From NCBI GenBank assembly GCA_008921705.1, contig VFFE01007859.1, positions 210,839 to 274,838 on the forward strand: a DNA stretch of 64,000 bases, read 5' to 3'. Source of the DNA: Burhinus oedicnemus. Lineage: Eukaryota; Chordata; Aves; Charadriiformes; Burhinidae. Within the stretch, counting starts at the first letter, position 1; every line of letters begins with the position of its first letter. Below, in pieces: positions 62,551 to 64,000 of this stretch. The notes under the pieces were generated by a model. It saw nothing but the letters and a program-made list of their open reading frames with translations. It ran no database searches and had not been told where the DNA came from. The translations under genes and the position numbers were made by a program.

Positions 62551-63436
62551 AAGATTAGGCTAGAAACAAGAAGCAAGCTCTTCCTGGGCTTGAATCTCAC
62601 TGAAAAGATAACTTCAGGATATCTGGAGGTTTACATCATCTTTGTTCACTCTTGCAGCATTCAGGGAATGTGGCCCCTTAGGAAGGTTTGGGAAGGGGAG
62701 AGGATAAATGCATTGACAATGTACTTGTCTCACATCAATGACTTCTCATCTGAATAGAGCTGTTTGAGTCAAAAGGTCAGTGCTATTAAGCTCCTGCTTG
62801 TCTTTCTGGGAAAGACAAAAACTTAGTAGTAGCCTATCAGTCACAAGCATAACCTTTCATCTTAAAATCAATTTGAACTGTGGCCTGCAGCACTAGCAGA
62901 TAAAAAAAGATCTATGAATTGAATAATATGTTTCTTAAGCAATACGAGACTGGCTTTGCCTGCTTTTTACTCCTAAACCATGTGGGAAAACTGATGAATG
63001 AGCTTTTAGCAAAGAAACCATATGTACATTACAGCTTGTACCTACCATTATCGCAAATAGAGCTGGTAACACAGTTTGCATGCAACACTGAGCGTGTTTA
63101 CAGTATTTACCACACAGGCCTTTAGAAATTTTTCTGTGACACAGAAAGGCATATTATTCTATAATATGCTCCTAAGTCATATAGCTTTTCTAAAAACCTC
63201 TGTCCATAACAGATATTTAACTACCCATTAAATGACTGGAGTCACAAAGAAGTCATGGACAGGCTTTAAAAATTTTCCTGCCTATATAAGAAATCTCTAT
63301 CTTATATTTCAGTGTCCAAGAAGCAGTTTTAACACCACTGCTCTGATTAATGCTTATTGTCAGCATATCAAAATAAGTCCTTAAACATTTTTAGAAAAAA
63401 TTAAAGACAGCACTCCAGTACTCAGCCTGCTTTTAC
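62551..63436. other. Non-coding sequence, possibly intronic
   Basis: No transposon recognised. If 63437-63654 is a real exon, this stretch is the start of its downstream intron on the minus strand. Confidence 0.45.
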
Positions 63437-63654
63437 AGGCAGGTTTTGTGCATTCAGGCCAGCTTGTGTTCCTTTGTTCTTCCTTTGGCTTAATGTAACC
63501 AACATGGAAATTTGCATAAGTTTCCTGAATTATATTCCTGGTAGATAATGTTGTTTTTGCTGTCCACTTTGAAGAAGCTGACTGAGGATTAAACAGTCCA
63601 TATACACTATCTCCCCTGGAATCAAAGTGTTTTGGAACAAAACCAGTCCCAAGT
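63437..63654 (-). CDS. Candidate internal coding exon of an unidentified host gene
   Basis: On the minus strand a long pyrimidine-rich stretch ('TTTTTCTGTCTCTGCTGC' then 'TTTTTCATTGCAG') ends in AG at 63656-63655, with branch-point-like 'CTAAT/TTAAT' strings upstream. The 218 bases that follow stay open in one frame and give about 72 residues with a coding-like mix: they begin LGTGFVPKHFDSRG, continue DSVYGLFNPQ, and later read ETYANFHVGYIKPKEEQ. A plausible donor GTAAAAG lies at 63436-63430, 15 codons before the in-frame stop at 63381. Intron phases would be 2 on the acceptor side and 1 on the donor side. No transposon sequence is present here. I do not recognise the protein. The short GTGFVP string is a weak reminder of G.GFVP motifs in some ciliary microtubule inner proteins, but that is too little to name it. 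Confidence 0.5.
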
Positions 63655-64000
63655 CTGCAATGAAAAAGCAGCAGAGACAGAAAAATCAGGATCTGTTTAT
63701 TAAGCAAATAATTTAGATGTACTTTGGGTTCTTGATTTCTGTACTTTGTCCCGCAGTCCTGGTCAGGGAAACTGAGAGATAAAACAGACTGAAAAATTTG
63801 CAGGATTTGCCATGAGTTCATTCGACCCAGCTCAAAATGAACTCTCCATGAGCACAACATTTGGTGGATAAACAATATCCAAAAAGCGAATTCATTGTTA
63901 CATACCTTTATTGTAATCCCATAGCACAGAGAAATATGCCACCTTCTTCTGACTTTGAACCACAGATATTCAGCAGAAGCTACACAGTCATGCTGGGACT
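63655..64000. other. Putative intron end upstream of the candidate exon
   Basis: On the minus strand this holds the polypyrimidine tract and acceptor for the candidate exon. The open frame continues to an ATG at 63875, but that upstream part is rich in Leu, Ile and Phe and lies across the splice signals, so I treat it as intron that happens to be open. A single-exon ORF of 164 codons starting at 63875 is the less likely alternative. Confidence 0.45.

Overview
This window looks like an AT-rich, gene-poor stretch of a bird nuclear genome, either intergenic or deep intron. The main evidence is the repeat content. There are at least a dozen CR1-type non-LTR retrotransposon copies. Most have the avian 3' end: the 'GGTTGGAAGGGACC' block, the 'GATCATCTAGTCCAACC' block, and either an 'ATTCTATG'-like octamer or a pentamer tail. 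One degenerate retroviral solo LTR resembles a type I recall as common in Neoaves, which hints at a neoavian rather than a chicken-like bird (inference). A run of 20 N (29651-29670) marks this as a draft assembly. I see no bacterial-type operons, CRISPR arrays, tRNA or rRNA genes.

Layout. 1-8.6 kb: mostly unique sequence with three short CR1 remnants, a 60-bp sequence present twice (1310-1369 and 4397-4456), and a small cluster of interferon-response-like motifs at the left edge. 8.6-8.8 kb: a pure-purine tract followed by an internally deleted LTR. 8.8-19.5 kb: a long AT-rich block in which I recognise no transposon. 19.5-31.2 kb: unique sequence with scattered CR1 3' ends, the assembly gap, and a local duplication carrying two copies of an ancient CR1-like 3' end. 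32.7-36.8 kb: two plus-strand, 5'-truncated CR1 copies, the second spanning the reverse transcriptase core. 39.7-44 kb: a short CR1 tail and a 1.5-kb minus-strand CR1 that has lost its reverse transcriptase core. 50.8-53.7 kb: the longest CR1 copy, minus strand, running from endonuclease through reverse transcriptase to the 3' end, which carries a GACTA pentamer array. 57.0-58.4 kb: a plus-strand CR1 with an internal deletion. 62.0-62.55 kb: a CR1 3' end with a 27-unit two-phase pentamer array.

Host genes. Only one segment has convincing features of a host coding exon: 63437-63654 on the minus strand, with a good polypyrimidine tract and AG acceptor, about 72 codons of non-repetitive coding-like sequence, and a plausible GT donor. 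I do not recognise the protein. A weak candidate terminal exon lies at 59874-59957 on the same strand. Other long open frames are either CR1 remnants or look like chance. I did not find a novel molecular system. The more notable items are the candidate exon, the unexplained 60-bp repeat, the duplicated ancient CR1 tail, the pentamer arrays and the internally deleted retroelements. All family assignments were made by eye from memory of consensus sequences, not from a database search.
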